Shown here one piece after another: positions 1-7,293 of a stretch of DNA of 44,413 nucleotides. How positions within the stretch are numbered: the stretch's first letter is position 1; each line of letters starts with the position of its first letter. This DNA is from a virus. The stretch lies in IMG/VR virus record IMGVR_UViG_3300020581_000017, positions 1 through 44,413 of that record; one strand, 5' to 3'. A model generated the notes under the pieces. The model had not been told where the DNA came from and ran no database searches. It saw only the letters and a list, made by a program, of their open reading frames with translations. Position numbers and translations under genes: made by a program.

Positions 1-309
1 ATCTATCGCGAAGCTTGACGAGGAACCGCAAGAGATGTGTATCGCAGTAGGGTCAAAAGCCTTTAGACGTCCAGCCTCTACAGTTTCGAAACACTCTTGG
101 AGTTTCCGCCCGGTGACGAACTGCCATACCTCCAGCCCTCCCCTTGCGTACAAGCACGCTAGCGGGTCGTCCCGCAGCGATATTGACGCGGTGACGTGCA
201 TTCCCAAAACAAAGGGATTCGGCACACTGATTTCCGCAACCGTGCCGTTAAAGGGCTCGTCGCCTTCCGTCAGTCGGTTGTCGATTACTGGCGGTAACGG
301 CGCCCTCAT
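1..309 (-). CDS. Partial small phage protein, cut by the left edge
   Basis: ATG at 309 opens a frame of 103 codons that reaches base 1 with no stop. The ATG overlaps the TGA of the 41-codon gene upstream (ATGA at 306-309), so this is the last visible gene of the leftward operon that begins at 1031. The protein starts MRAPLPPVIDN and has a mixed, beta-looking composition; I do not recognise a family. If base 1 is joined to base 44413 the frame continues for nine codons (QIRSFFSLN) and ends at TAG 44386-44384, giving a 112-residue protein. That continuation is an inference about circularity. Confidence 0.7.
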   Translation of the reverse strand, partial: MRAPLPPVIDNRLTEGDEPFNGTVAEISVPNPFVLGMHVTASISLRDDPLACLYARGGLEVWQFVTGRKLQECFETVEAGRLKAFDPTAIHISCGSSSSFAID

Positions 310-431
310 TCGCGCAATTCCTCGATTTCTGCGGCGCAGTCGTCGAGAAGCTGGCGCAGCGCCACCTTCCAATCGGCCGGAAGGCATTCGATATCGAACT
401 CGTAAATCCGGTCGATAATGTCCTGCTCCAC
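306..431 (-). CDS. 41-aa acidic small protein, GTG start
   Basis: This short frame fills the space between two coupled genes. GTG at 431 lies two bases past the TGA of the FlbD-like gene, and the TGA at 306-308 overlaps the ATG of the next gene. An in-frame TGA shortly upstream of the GTG excludes a longer version. The product is acidic and predicted helical (begins VEQDIIDRIYEF, ends with a DDCAAEIEELRE helix). No family recognised. Its gap-free packing with both neighbours is the main evidence that it is translated. Confidence 0.6.
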   Translation of the reverse strand: MEQDIIDRIYEFDIECLPADWKVALRQLLDDCAAEIEELRE

Positions 432-432
432 C

Positions 433-600
433 TCAGGAAATCCCGTCGTAAAGGTCGAAAATCATTCCCGGAGTTTCGGCGACGACAAACGACTCGCTGC
501 CCGCGAAAACCACCGAATGGGAGGTCTTGTCCTGGATGGCATAGATGCGCCGGGGATTGACGAATAAGTCCTTGCCGGCAAGCGTGGTCAGAATAATCAT
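433..600 (-). CDS. FlbD-like small protein (55 aa)
   Basis: ATG at 600 overlaps the TGA of the upstream gene (ATGA at 597-600). An in-frame ATG at 621 exists but would overlap that gene by 25 bases, so 600 is preferred. The protein matches the FlbD pattern along its whole length: an MIxLTxLxGK start, a VNxxxI stretch, a central VV/G turn and a C-terminal FVVxETxxxI. FlbD-type proteins are short and found with flagellar genes. The role in a phage is unknown; it could be an unrelated small beta protein of the same shape. It lies in the operon 1031 to 1. Confidence 0.65.
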   Translation of the reverse strand: MIILTTLAGKDLFVNPRRIYAIQDKTSHSVVFAGSESFVVAETPGMIFDLYDGIS

Positions 601-1031
601 GCCTTGCATTGGTCGCTCCATAGTTGGGTGATTAGGGCCGAAACGCTGATTTCGCGCTCGGAAGCTGCTTGCTTGAGGCTGTTAAGGACGCTAGTGGGAA
701 GGCTTATGCATGTTACCGTTCGGTGCCCTTTAGGCTTCCAAACCTTAAGCGGAAGCAACACGTCCTCGGCCACCTTATAGACGCGCATCTTTTTGAGTAT
801 TTCTAGTGCGTCCATAGCTACCGGGTGACTCGGGAAATCAGATATAAAGGCTTCCAGGCTAAGTCCGTTGGCGTAGCGCCCGGGGTTCCGGTCGACCAAG
901 TCCGCAAAGGCCTTCATGAGCGTTAGTTGGCTGTATTCCTGCCCTTGAAGCCTCGACGTGCTGTAATAGAGGAAGGCAGGGTGCTGCCTTATTTCAGTTA
1001 CCGCGCACGCCGCTTTCGGGAACAGGTTCAT
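597..1031 (-). CDS. Protein with C-terminal ribbon-helix-helix-like segment
   Basis: First gene of the leftmost leftward operon. ATG at 1031 has an AAAGGA ribosome site seven bases upstream. The 144-residue protein has an uncharacterised N-terminal part. From about residue 103 a HRTVTCISLP strand is followed by helices (SVLNSLKQAASEREIS and VSALITQLWSD), the outline of a ribbon-helix-helix fold (MetJ/Arc type), usually DNA-binding. It lies directly beside the divergent control region 1062-1141, so it may act there, though that is inference. It overlaps the FlbD-like gene by four bases. Confidence 0.7.
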   Translation of the reverse strand: MNLFPKAACAVTEIRQHPAFLYYSTSRLQGQEYSQLTLMKAFADLVDRNPGRYANGLSLEAFISDFPSHPVAMDALEILKKMRVYKVAEDVLLPLKVWKPKGHRTVTCISLPTSVLNSLKQAASEREISVSALITQLWSDQCKA

Positions 1032-1061
1032 AAGTTTTCCTTTGTTGTATCCTTTTGTGCA

Positions 1062-1141
1062 CGGTCGCCCCCTATCGCGTCAACAAGCGCATTAAAAAGT
1101 TTTCTGACGCTTGACAAAGTAATGCTAACGACCATTTAAGG
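1062..1141. promoter_or_regulatory. Divergent control region 1, shares a 19-bp block with 14120-14138
   Basis: Non-coding region between a leftward operon (from 1031) and a rightward operon (from 1165). Bases 1078-1096 (CGTCAACAAGCGCATTAAA) are identical to 14120-14138. Similarity continues on both sides: a CCCCC run to the left, and to the right a TTGAC box (1111-1115; TTGACA at 1111-1116) and a CTAA-CC-TTTAAGG stretch (about 1125-1141), all in the same order as in the second region. GTCAA at 1079-1083 is a TTGAC box on the minus strand, so the site is built of outward-facing -35-like boxes. I do not see a convincing -10 on either strand at standard spacing. Confidence 0.65.
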
Positions 1142-1164
1142 AAGCCTCAACAGAGGAGAACGAA

Positions 1165-1437
1165 ATGCAAATTGTCTGCGAATGTTGTCAAACCGCGTTT
1201 GAATTCAAGGCTAAGGGCGGCACTAAGCGCCTGTTCTGTTCTCGGATATGCCGAAACAAGGTCCACAATGCGCGTCAGGAAGCCTATCGACTGAGCCTAA
1301 CGAGTGAAATTGACCTTGACCCCATCCCGCCCCCCGAGGTTGTCGCCGAGAAGCGCCACGCATACTCGCATTTTCAAAGCATCTTTGGGGACCCTTTGCC
1401 GGGACGGTCGGCCCTCGACCGCAAGGTGCGGCCATGA
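1165..1437 (+). CDS. Small zinc-finger protein
   Basis: First gene of the rightward early operon. ATG at 1165 follows an AGAGGAG ribosome site. The 90-residue product has a cysteine cluster near the N-terminus (CECCQ at 5-9 and CSRIC at 25-29), the arrangement of a C4 zinc knuckle found in many small phage proteins, then a proline-rich tail. Its TGA overlaps the next ATG (1434). The function is unknown; a zinc-stabilised protein-protein or nucleic-acid contact is likely by analogy only. Confidence 0.75.
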   Translation: MQIVCECCQTAFEFKAKGGTKRLFCSRICRNKVHNARQEAYRLSLTSEIDLDPIPPPEVVAEKRHAYSHFQSIFGDPLPGRSALDRKVRP

Positions 1438-1670
1438 TTTGCGAGACATGCCAGGGCACGGGCTTCGTGCCGCACAAGGCCCCATGGGAAACAGAAATGG
1501 GAACAATAGTCTGTATGGATTGCACCGGGTCCGGCGACGCTAACGGAATCCCAGAGTTCCTTATGCGTGAACGCCTTCCTGAGGTGGAAAAGGCGTTCGA
1601 AAAAACCTACTTTGAGAAGGTCGTCGAGCCACCTAAGTCCAAGTTCCGAGCAAGAAGAAAGGGATTCTAA
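1434..1670 (+). CDS. DnaJ-type zinc-finger small protein
   Basis: ATG overlaps the TGA of the preceding gene (ATGA at 1434-1437). The 78-residue protein has two halves of a DnaJ-like zinc finger, CETCQGTG at residues 3-10 and CMDCTGSG at 27-34, which together can bind one zinc. The C-terminal part is charged and helical and ends in basic residues (RARRKGF). Single CxxCxGxG modules of this kind are common in phage early genes, with no known enzymatic role. Confidence 0.75.
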   Translation: MICETCQGTGFVPHKAPWETEMGTIVCMDCTGSGDANGIPEFLMRERLPEVEKAFEKTYFEKVVEPPKSKFRARRKGF

Positions 1671-1671
1671 C

Positions 1672-1755
1672 ATGTTGACAGATATCGTTCTTTGGATTGT
1701 CGCCGCCCTCCTGGTGTCGAGCCTCATAGGCTTGGCCTATTTAATCGCCACATGA
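1672..1755 (+). CDS. 27-aa single-pass membrane peptide
   Basis: A tiny gene starting at the ATG just after the TAA of the upstream gene, with AAAGGG ahead of it. Apart from MLTD at the start, nearly the whole product is one hydrophobic segment ending LAYLIAT, so it should insert in the inner membrane. Its TGA overlaps the ATG of the exonuclease gene (ATGA at 1752-1755), which supports real translation. Function unknown. Confidence 0.6.
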   Translation: MLTDIVLWIVAALLVSSLIGLAYLIAT

Positions 1756-2387
1756 GGGAAATCGTTCTCGACACCGAAACAACCGGCTTTGATCCTGCGG
1801 AAGGCCACCGCATGGTCGAGGTCGGCTGTGTCGAGGTGTTGGACCGGGAGCGCCTCGGTGCCACATTTCACCGGCATATCAATCCGCAACGCCACGTGCC
1901 TCGTGAGGCCGTCGCGGTTCACGGGCTATCCCAAGCCCGGCTTTTCAGGGAACCCGCCTGGAAGGACGTTGAGCCCGATTTCTTGACCTTTATAGGCGAC
2001 TCGCCATGTGTCGCCCACAATGCCCGGTTCGACCGGTCTTTCATCGAGGCAGAGGTTGGCCGGCCGCTAATAAATGGATGGTTCGACACCATGAGTCTGG
2101 CGCCGACAAGCCTCGACCAATTGGCCAAAAAGTACAAAATAGAGGCCGACCGAAAGGTGCACGGCGCGCTAAAAGACGCAATCCTGTTGGCGCACGTCTA
2201 TATTCGCCTTAGGCGCCCCACCCAGGCGTCTTTTGGGCTATCCCGCGTCACTGAGGCGCCTATCGAACAAGCCCCTGTACGGCCTCGCCCGGCGCCTCTG
2301 CCCCCGCGGCTAACAAGTACTGAAAAAGAGGCGCACAAGGCGTTTATTAAGACGCTAGGTGTTAAAGCAATTTGGCTTGACTATTAA
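1752..2387 (+). CDS. DnaQ-like DEDDh 3'-5' exonuclease
   Basis: A 211-residue 3'-5' exonuclease of the DNA polymerase III epsilon family. The three Exo motifs are visible: DTETTGF (metal ligands D7 and E9), HNARFD near residue 90, and HGALKDA near residue 140, whose histidine and aspartate mark the DEDDh subclass. The C-terminal 55 residues are proline-rich and probably a flexible linker plus a short helix. The start is fixed by the ATGA overlap with the membrane peptide gene. No polymerase is encoded nearby, so it may degrade host DNA or RNA ends or proofread in trans. Confidence 0.9.
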   Translation: MREIVLDTETTGFDPAEGHRMVEVGCVEVLDRERLGATFHRHINPQRHVPREAVAVHGLSQARLFREPAWKDVEPDFLTFIGDSPCVAHNARFDRSFIEAEVGRPLINGWFDTMSLAPTSLDQLAKKYKIEADRKVHGALKDAILLAHVYIRLRRPTQASFGLSRVTEAPIEQAPVRPRPAPLPPRLTSTEKEAHKAFIKTLGVKAIWLDY

Positions 2388-2433
2388 GGAGCGCGGCCGT
2401 AAGGTGCGGCCGTCAACAAAAAAGGAGTTCCCC

Positions 2434-2667
2434 ATGTCATTCACTATCTACGACGACCGCCTGAACGTAGTCCCTAGCCAAATCGAGGCCAAGTCGTGGG
2501 ACGAAATGGAGCGTTGGGCGACCGAGCACGGCCTGACCGTTGGCAAGCGCCGCACCGAATGGTCGCGCGCCATTGCCCGCGTCACCGGAATCGAGGGCAA
2601 CGTGGTTGCTTACACCAATTGCTTTGCAATGGGCGGCATTCGCGCCACGCTAGTCGAGAAGGAGTGA
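2434..2667 (+). CDS. Hypothetical 77-aa early protein
   Basis: ATG at 2434 follows a strong AAAGGAG site. The frame remains open further upstream, but that part overlaps the exonuclease gene and lacks a ribosome site. The product begins MSFTIYDDRL and has a central helix (SWDEMERWATEH) followed by a basic strand-rich part. No recognised family. The 46 bases before it contain a short direct repeat of GCGGCCGT with no clear role. Confidence 0.65.
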   Translation: MSFTIYDDRLNVVPSQIEAKSWDEMERWATEHGLTVGKRRTEWSRAIARVTGIEGNVVAYTNCFAMGGIRATLVEKE

Positions 2668-2672
2668 CCACC

Positions 2673-2912
2673 ATGAGCCGCGGACCTAACAAGGTGACAA
2701 TAGCCAGAGAAGCCCAAAGGCAGCTTGCCGGCATCGTCGCGATGCTAACTGAGACCGGCAATTGGGATGTTGCAGGGGTTCGCTTTCACGCCAATTCGGC
2801 AAACAACTATATAGCCTCTACCCGCACCGTGGCCGACGAGGCCCTGCGCACCCTGCCCGAGGCTATCACTCGCAACGCCAAGTTTTTGCACGCACACGGA
2901 TGGAGGTTTTGA
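2673..2912 (+). CDS. Hypothetical 79-aa helical protein
   Basis: ATG at 2673 lies just after the TGA of the previous gene, with AAGGAG inside that gene's last codons as ribosome site. The product begins MSRGPNKVTIAREAQRQ and is mostly predicted helical, with an arginine- and asparagine-rich surface. No recognised domain. Its stop shares a base with the next start (TGATG at 2910-2914). Confidence 0.65.
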   Translation: MSRGPNKVTIAREAQRQLAGIVAMLTETGNWDVAGVRFHANSANNYIASTRTVADEALRTLPEAITRNAKFLHAHGWRF

Positions 2913-3184
2913 TGAAAACCGCCCTAATCCTCGCCCTTGTGGCGCTTCAAGGCCTCGACGTGGCGACCACAAATGCTTTCCTTTCGTCCGGCAACGCGGT
3001 CGAAGGTAACCCGATTATGGCTTTCGCCATGGAACACCTCGGCGCCAATTGGTGGCTTATCAAGCTCGCCGTGCTCGCCGTGGCCGTCCCCGTCTTGGCT
3101 TCGCGCAAGACGCGACTGCGGTACGTCGTCGGCATGGTCGCCCTGTACTCGGGCATAGTCGCCAATAACCTGATGGTGATGTGA
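2912..3184 (+). CDS. DUF5658-like small membrane protein
   Basis: A 90-residue membrane protein. It has an N-terminal hydrophobic helix containing the LQGLDVATTNAFL pattern, a GNAVEGNPIM loop, and two further hydrophobic segments (about 48-62 and 70-88). The D-x-x-TT plus G-x-EGNP arrangement is typical of DUF5658-type membrane proteins, whose function is unknown. The start overlaps the previous stop, and its own stop overlaps the next ATG at 3184. Confidence 0.7.
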   Translation: MKTALILALVALQGLDVATTNAFLSSGNAVEGNPIMAFAMEHLGANWWLIKLAVLAVAVPVLASRKTRLRYVVGMVALYSGIVANNLMVM

Positions 3185-3459
3185 TGAAAAGGCCCCCCGT
3201 CTTTGTTCCCGAACAATTTCAGGGAGAAATTGAAAAGCTGTCAAAGGCCTGCTTGATGGACATGGTTTGGGATTTAGCGCGCCGTAACGCCGGCCGTTAC
3301 ACGGATGACGCGACAATGAAGGAGGTGCGGAACACCGCTGAAATCGTCAACTTGTATCGCAACCGATGGTACCGCTGCGAAGATTGCGGCATCATAAGGC
3401 ATATCAGAGACTTGACGAGCGGATGTCCATTGTGCGGAGAAACGATGGTGCCCCTATGA
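3184..3459 (+). CDS. Small zinc-ribbon protein
   Basis: ATG at 3184 overlaps the TGA of the membrane gene. The 91-residue protein has an N-terminal helical part (EKLSKACLMDMVWDLARR) and a C-terminal zinc ribbon with CEDCG and CPLCG pairs separated by about 15 residues. It probably binds one zinc ion. The TGA overlaps the next ATG (3456). Function unknown; it belongs to the group of zinc-binding small proteins that fill this early operon. Confidence 0.7.
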   Translation: MKRPPVFVPEQFQGEIEKLSKACLMDMVWDLARRNAGRYTDDATMKEVRNTAEIVNLYRNRWYRCEDCGIIRHIRDLTSGCPLCGETMVPL

Positions 3460-3629
3460 ACAAAGGTGACCGAGTTTTCGACACCCGATGGACAGCGCTC
3501 GGCCTCGGGACCGTGCATACCCCAGGCCCTTGCCAGTCGTCCGTGAAATGGGACAACTACCGCGAACACGGTATCCCGCAATATGAGAACGTGCCGACCG
3601 AACACCTGCAATTAGACGATGGAGTCTGA
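3456..3629 (+). CDS. 57-aa SH3-like small protein
   Basis: The ATGA overlap at 3456-3459 sets the start. The product opens with NKGDRVFDTRW, then a GLGTV turn and a VKWDNY strand, which resembles the first strands of small SH3/KOW-like barrels. That is a pattern impression, not a confident family assignment. It is followed after two bases by the GTG of the HTH protein gene. Confidence 0.6.
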   Translation: MNKGDRVFDTRWTALGLGTVHTPGPCQSSVKWDNYREHGIPQYENVPTEHLQLDDGV

Positions 3630-3631
3630 CC

Positions 3632-4114
3632 GTGCTTACTTTCCGAGCCCTGCCAACCGCGGCGGAACTGATAGCCTCTGCGGCGAGGAGCGCGACTCCG
3701 ACCGAGGCGCGACGAGATGTTATGTTGGAATTGCGCGCGCGCGGCCTGTCGCTGCGGGCAGTCGGCCGCATTTTTGGGGTGCACCATCATTCCATCGCAC
3801 ACGCGCTTAGAAACCAATTGCCCGAGAAGCCTTGCGCCTGTTGCGGTGCGTTGTTTGCGCCAAAGAGTCGCAGTCAGAAATTCCATTCCATTAAATGCAA
3901 ATGGAAATGCGCTAAAAAGACTAAGTGGAAGCCAAAGCCCGATGTGGAGGTGACGCGCGAGTGCATGCAATGCGGCGACCAATTCACCAAGCTTCGGTCA
4001 AGTCGCGTGCGCAAGTGCGACCCGTGCCGGCGCAATGTTCGGATGGTGATACCTAAGACGGAAAAGAAGGCTCTAAGCGCATTTTCAATCGGATGGATGC
4101 CGGAAGGCATATAG
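3632..4114 (+). CDS. HTH and zinc-finger protein, probable regulator
   Basis: GTG at 3632 follows the previous TGA by two bases. The 160-residue protein has an N-terminal helix-turn-helix region (about 25-60: long first helix, then GLSLRAVGRIFGVHHHSIAHAL). The HHHSIAHAL recognition helix resembles those of homeodomain-like resolvase or DnaA-type HTH units. Behind it come cysteine clusters (CACCGALF, then IKCKWKC, CMQCGDQF, CDPCR), which look like two zinc fingers. A DNA-binding regulator is the best guess; its site is unknown. Confidence 0.7.
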   Translation: MLTFRALPTAAELIASAARSATPTEARRDVMLELRARGLSLRAVGRIFGVHHHSIAHALRNQLPEKPCACCGALFAPKSRSQKFHSIKCKWKCAKKTKWKPKPDVEVTRECMQCGDQFTKLRSSRVRKCDPCRRNVRMVIPKTEKKALSAFSIGWMPEGI

Positions 4115-4122
4115 GAGAAGCA

Positions 4123-4284
4123 ATGAAGAAATATCTAGTCTACGGGTCTGCCGATATCGAGGTGTCTGTCACTGCTTCGTCTGAGGCAGAAGCGAAGGCG
4201 CTTGCGCTTACCATGCATAACTCGGGTCAGGTCCAATGGTGCTGGCACGACCACAATGTTGAGGTGGCTGAATGTACATCCTAA
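4123..4284 (+). CDS. 53-aa DpnD/PcfM-like small protein
   Basis: ATG at 4123 has a GGAG site six bases upstream. The product has a beta strand start (KKYLVYGSADIEVSV), a helix (SSEAEAKALAL) and a final strand (VEVAEC). This order resembles small DpnD/PcfM-like proteins found in phages and plasmids; the match is by layout only. It overlaps the following gene by 13 bases. Confidence 0.6.
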   Translation: MKKYLVYGSADIEVSVTASSEAEAKALALTMHNSGQVQWCWHDHNVEVAECTS

Positions 4285-4433
4285 CTACCGGCATGTTCCA
4301 CGCCAGGGCTGGCTTGCCAGGATACTACACGCTTGATAAGCGGCTTGCCGCGCGGTACGAAACCAAAGAAGAGGCTGAACTGTTCCGCTCTGAATGGCCT
4401 AAAGGTCATCATTTGAAAGCGGCGAAAGAGTAA
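4272..4433 (+). CDS. 53-aa last gene of the early operon
   Basis: A short frame from ATG 4272 to TAA 4431-4433 that begins inside the end of the preceding gene. The product starts MYILTTGMFHARAGLPGYY and ends in a basic helical tail. No family recognised. It stops directly at the base of the terminator hairpin, as expected for the last gene of a unit, and the frame fills the otherwise empty space up to the terminator. Confidence 0.55.
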   Translation: MYILTTGMFHARAGLPGYYTLDKRLAARYETKEEAELFRSEWPKGHHLKAAKE

Positions 4434-4459
4434 AGGCCCCTTGAAGGGGCCTTTTTTTT
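4432..4459. terminator. Strong terminator between converging operons
   Basis: Perfect 9-bp stem (4432-4440 with 4446-4454, GGCCCC core) with a TTGAA loop, followed by eight or nine T on the plus strand. It ends the rightward early operon. On the minus strand the stem is followed only by TTT, so it would be weaker for the leftward replication operon, whose last stop lies at 4458. Confidence 0.9.
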
Positions 4460-6683
4460 ACGCCGTATACCAGATATCTTTTTTGTCACCTGAAACGTCA
4501 TACCACTTGATGCGCCCGCCCTCATATAGAAGCTCTAGCGTTTGGTCGATTTCCCGTTTTGACCGCACCGAGGGCCCGAGGTCGGCAATCAGGTCTTGCC
4601 GGGACAGCTTGCCACCCTTCGCCGCAATCATTTCAAGGATGCGGCCATAGACCTCGCTATGCGAAAGCTCTTTGTTCATTGATGCCGCTGCATCCGCAAT
4701 CGCGCGCTCGGTGCAATTTTTCGACACGTCGAGTGCCCATAGCATGTCGTGCGTGTCGACCGCGCACCCAGGCCCCCAGCGTCCGGCCGCCATGATGGTC
4801 GCCATCCGCACCGCGTTTTCGGCCGTCCTCGACAAGAACGGCGCTATGTCCGTATCCACCGCCATTCGCTCGCGCGTGAACTCGGCAAAATCGTCAAATG
4901 CCTTTTTTGCCTCTGGCGACTCCCATTCGATATAGAATGGCGGCGTCTCATAGTCCGGGCTTGCGAGGCCTGCTGTTTCGATTTCCGTGCCACCCCATAG
5001 GTAAAGCTCTTGCAACGCCGCGGCGAGGCCGGACGGAATTTCTATTTCGCCCGGTGTTACGGCGCGCACAAAGCGGTCAGAACGGAGGATAAGCAAGCGA
5101 TTTAGGAACCCGTTTTCAATGTCTGCGCCTCGGATTGAGGTATAGAATTCCTTGGGCGTAGACATGGCAAGGACGGAAACCGCAGGGCTGTTAACGGGCG
5201 TTGCCTTTTTCGCCGCGGAACTCGGCGGCAAGTACCTATCAAAAGACGTTGACCAGAGTTCCCGCAAGCCCTTTCCGATCGACTGCTCGAACCCGCTCGC
5301 CTTCCGCCCATTGACGCGGCGAAGAAAGCTCCCCCATTCGTCTTGGCGGAATAGAGCCAACGGATGCGCCTGCACGTCGTTCATCAGGCTTTGCATCGAC
5401 ACCCATTCGCCGGATGTCCCGACATGGTGGAGGGCGCCAGCAGCCTCGAATAGGGCGTCTGTTGCCTTCAGCGGCCGGTCTTTACCGCTCCCGGTCGGCG
5501 CCAGCCCGATGACGTATAGGTGTGTTGCGCTCTTGGTCGGCCCTTGCGCGCGCCGGCCGATAAGTGTCCCGACCGTGGCGAGCGCGGTTCCGAGCGCGAG
5601 GATACGGTTAGGAATGCGAGATGTCTCGGTGACCCAATTGATTATCTGGTTCACCACTCCATTGCAGTGGGTAAGCGCCTCAAGCTGCGCTTCAAATCCG
5701 ACCTCTTTCGGCTCATGCGGGACTATCTGAGTGACGGCGCTTATCTTGATGTACTTGTCGTGCTCCCATAGACGGTCCGTTAGGAACTTGCGCGCCTCGT
5801 CAAAATCACACCCGTTAGCCCGTATGACCAAGTCAATGGGCGTATATCCTTTCGGACCGTCGCCCTCGTCTACGATGCCGCGGGGGTGCAGCTTGAGATT
5901 CAGCTTGCGCTTCTCAAGAGGCTGGCCAGTGTTCGAGGCTCGCCAAGACGGCACGGCCTCATACCCTCCTCGGGCAGGTCTACACCCGAATAGGCCAAGC
6001 GCAGGAACCCACTTTGGCAGGTTCGCTAGCGCGTCGTTGTTCAAGGACCGGAATGGCGTTTCCGGGTCGTCGAAGGCTTGTCCGGGAACCCCGGCTTGTT
6101 GCGGCTTCTCTGCTTTCCAGCCGAAAGGCTTTAAAGCCTCGCCAATGGCCTCGACGTGCTCCATGGTGAGTTCCGGCAGGTCAGCGACGGCAGAGCATTC
6201 AAGCGCCTCGGACCCTATCCAACGGTACGGCTGACCCGTTCCTGGGTGCAAGGTCGGGGGGAGCAGCGTCTGCCTTCCAGGGCCTATCAGGTCGCATGCC
6301 CGCGCGCCCTCGACGTTCCAACTTTTCGACTCGATACCGCTCTCCCGGTAGAAAAGCGTCATTCCCTTGGCACCGACTTTTTTTACGTCCGAGGGCGGAA
6401 TGGCGGAAAGGATTGCGTCGATTATGTCAGAGTCGTCCGTGTCGATATCGACTCCAATCAACCCGCCCGAGGCGGGCCCGCAGACAACACCCACGCCAGC
6501 GTCGGAGTCGGACCACCGGTCGACCTCCTCCTCGGTCGGGGATTGAATTTCTGACCATTTATTAATCCCGACCCACTCGCCGCCGACAAGCTGCCCCGGG
6601 CGCTTGGTTCCCGGAATGATAGGAATGGCCGCATATCCGCGCTCAACTAGCTTAGGTCCAACGTTTGCGTAGGGTGCTGTCAT
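4458..6683 (-). CDS. PrimPol-type primase/helicase
   Basis: Replication protein of 741 residues. The N-terminal part (about 10-195) is a bifunctional primase-polymerase domain: GVDIDTDD (D79 and D81 as metal ligands) and a later LIGPGRQTLLPPT strand-turn with a H and RW pair. A linker rich in short helices leads to a C-terminal ATPase of the DUF3987/primase-helicase kind, with Walker A LAPTGSGKD near 393-401 and a Walker B-like LALFRQDEW about 50 residues later. It would prime and unwind phage DNA. It is the last gene of the leftward replication operon; its ATG overlaps the preceding TGA. Confidence 0.85.
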   Translation of the reverse strand: MTAPYANVGPKLVERGYAAIPIIPGTKRPGQLVGGEWVGINKWSEIQSPTEEEVDRWSDSDAGVGVVCGPASGGLIGVDIDTDDSDIIDAILSAIPPSDVKKVGAKGMTLFYRESGIESKSWNVEGARACDLIGPGRQTLLPPTLHPGTGQPYRWIGSEALECSAVADLPELTMEHVEAIGEALKPFGWKAEKPQQAGVPGQAFDDPETPFRSLNNDALANLPKWVPALGLFGCRPARGGYEAVPSWRASNTGQPLEKRKLNLKLHPRGIVDEGDGPKGYTPIDLVIRANGCDFDEARKFLTDRLWEHDKYIKISAVTQIVPHEPKEVGFEAQLEALTHCNGVVNQIINWVTETSRIPNRILALGTALATVGTLIGRRAQGPTKSATHLYVIGLAPTGSGKDRPLKATDALFEAAGALHHVGTSGEWVSMQSLMNDVQAHPLALFRQDEWGSFLRRVNGRKASGFEQSIGKGLRELWSTSFDRYLPPSSAAKKATPVNSPAVSVLAMSTPKEFYTSIRGADIENGFLNRLLILRSDRFVRAVTPGEIEIPSGLAAALQELYLWGGTEIETAGLASPDYETPPFYIEWESPEAKKAFDDFAEFTRERMAVDTDIAPFLSRTAENAVRMATIMAAGRWGPGCAVDTHDMLWALDVSKNCTERAIADAAASMNKELSHSEVYGRILEMIAAKGGKLSRQDLIADLGPSVRSKREIDQTLELLYEGGRIKWYDVSGDKKDIWYTA

Positions 6684-6970
6684 CGTGCGAAAAACCTCTT
6701 TGCTACGGATGGGAACTCGGTTTCAATCCAAGGCTTGTCTTTGCGTGTTATATTGTACAATGGCACGTGCTCTTCATGTAGCACCCCATTCAGCTCCGTA
6801 TAGCGCTGCGCAGCTAGGTCGCAGTCTTCGTGCGCCTTGTAGACTCCGAACCCGTCATAAGTGTTGACCTGCATTCTGTAGAATTGTCCCGCTTCGATGG
6901 TGCCGCCGCATTGGTCGCAGCGGTGTCGCCTGAACGCCTTGCGAATTTTGTCGCTTAGGATGTATGTCAT
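6680..6970 (-). CDS. Zinc-binding phage protein (CxxC)
   Basis: A 96-residue protein with CDQCGG followed by a HEDC pair about 27 residues on, a common phage zinc-binding arrangement (C-x2-C ... H-x2-C) around a beta hairpin (GQFYRMQVNTYDGFGVYKAHEDC). ATG at 6970 lies three bases after the MazG stop, with AAGG upstream; a TTG two codons earlier is possible. Function unknown. It sits between the MazG and primase genes. Confidence 0.7.
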   Translation of the reverse strand: MTYILSDKIRKAFRRHRCDQCGGTIEAGQFYRMQVNTYDGFGVYKAHEDCDLAAQRYTELNGVLHEEHVPLYNITRKDKPWIETEFPSVAKRFFAR

Positions 6971-6972
6971 TA

Positions 6973-7293
6973 TCAATCAATCCTTGTGTTCAGGCCAACT
7001 TTCGCCGAGGTCGTATTGAACTTTTCCTTCACCGCGTCGCCGAGGTCTATCCCGACGTGCATGGCAATCAAATCGGCGCATATGACCACGTCGGCCAGCT
7101 CTTCAGCGAGGTTGGATAGACTGGCGCGGCTTCCCGGGATTCCCATATATTCACGGGCTAGCTTCTTGATCACATTGCAAGCCTCGCCCACCTCGCCGGC
7201 CAATTCGTTGCCGCGGTATGTAAGCGAAATTCGGTCATCCGGGTCCCACTCCGCTTGACGGAACTCGTTTGCGACTCTGAGTCTGTTCAACAT
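6973..7293 (-). CDS. mazG: MazG-like nucleotide pyrophosphohydrolase
   Basis: A 106-residue all-helical protein of the MazG superfamily, which hydrolyses (d)NTPs or alarmones to monophosphates and pyrophosphate. The metal-binding glutamates are visible in ELAGEVGEACN (helix 2, ExxE) and AEELADVVICADL (EExxD). ATG at 7293 is preceded by GGAGGG nine bases away; an upstream ATG at 7386 would overlap the methyltransferase piece by over 90 bases and is rejected. Phage MazG proteins are thought to shape nucleotide pools or host stringent signalling. Confidence 0.85.
   Translation of the reverse strand: MLNRLRVANEFRQAEWDPDDRISLTYRGNELAGEVGEACNVIKKLAREYMGIPGSRASLSNLAEELADVVICADLIAMHVGIDLGDAVKEKFNTTSAKVGLNTRID

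Noticed and set aside
1111-1141. Assigning a full sigma70 promoter to TTGACA at 1111
   Set aside because: The best -10-like hexamer (TTTAAG, 18 bases on) is weak and the spacing differs in the second region (15 bases), so only the -35-like box and the shared block are reported.
1223-1525. Minus-strand frame opposite the first early genes
   Set aside because: It is opposite a well-formed zinc-finger gene pair with strong ribosome site and overlaps; the antisense product has no recognisable features.
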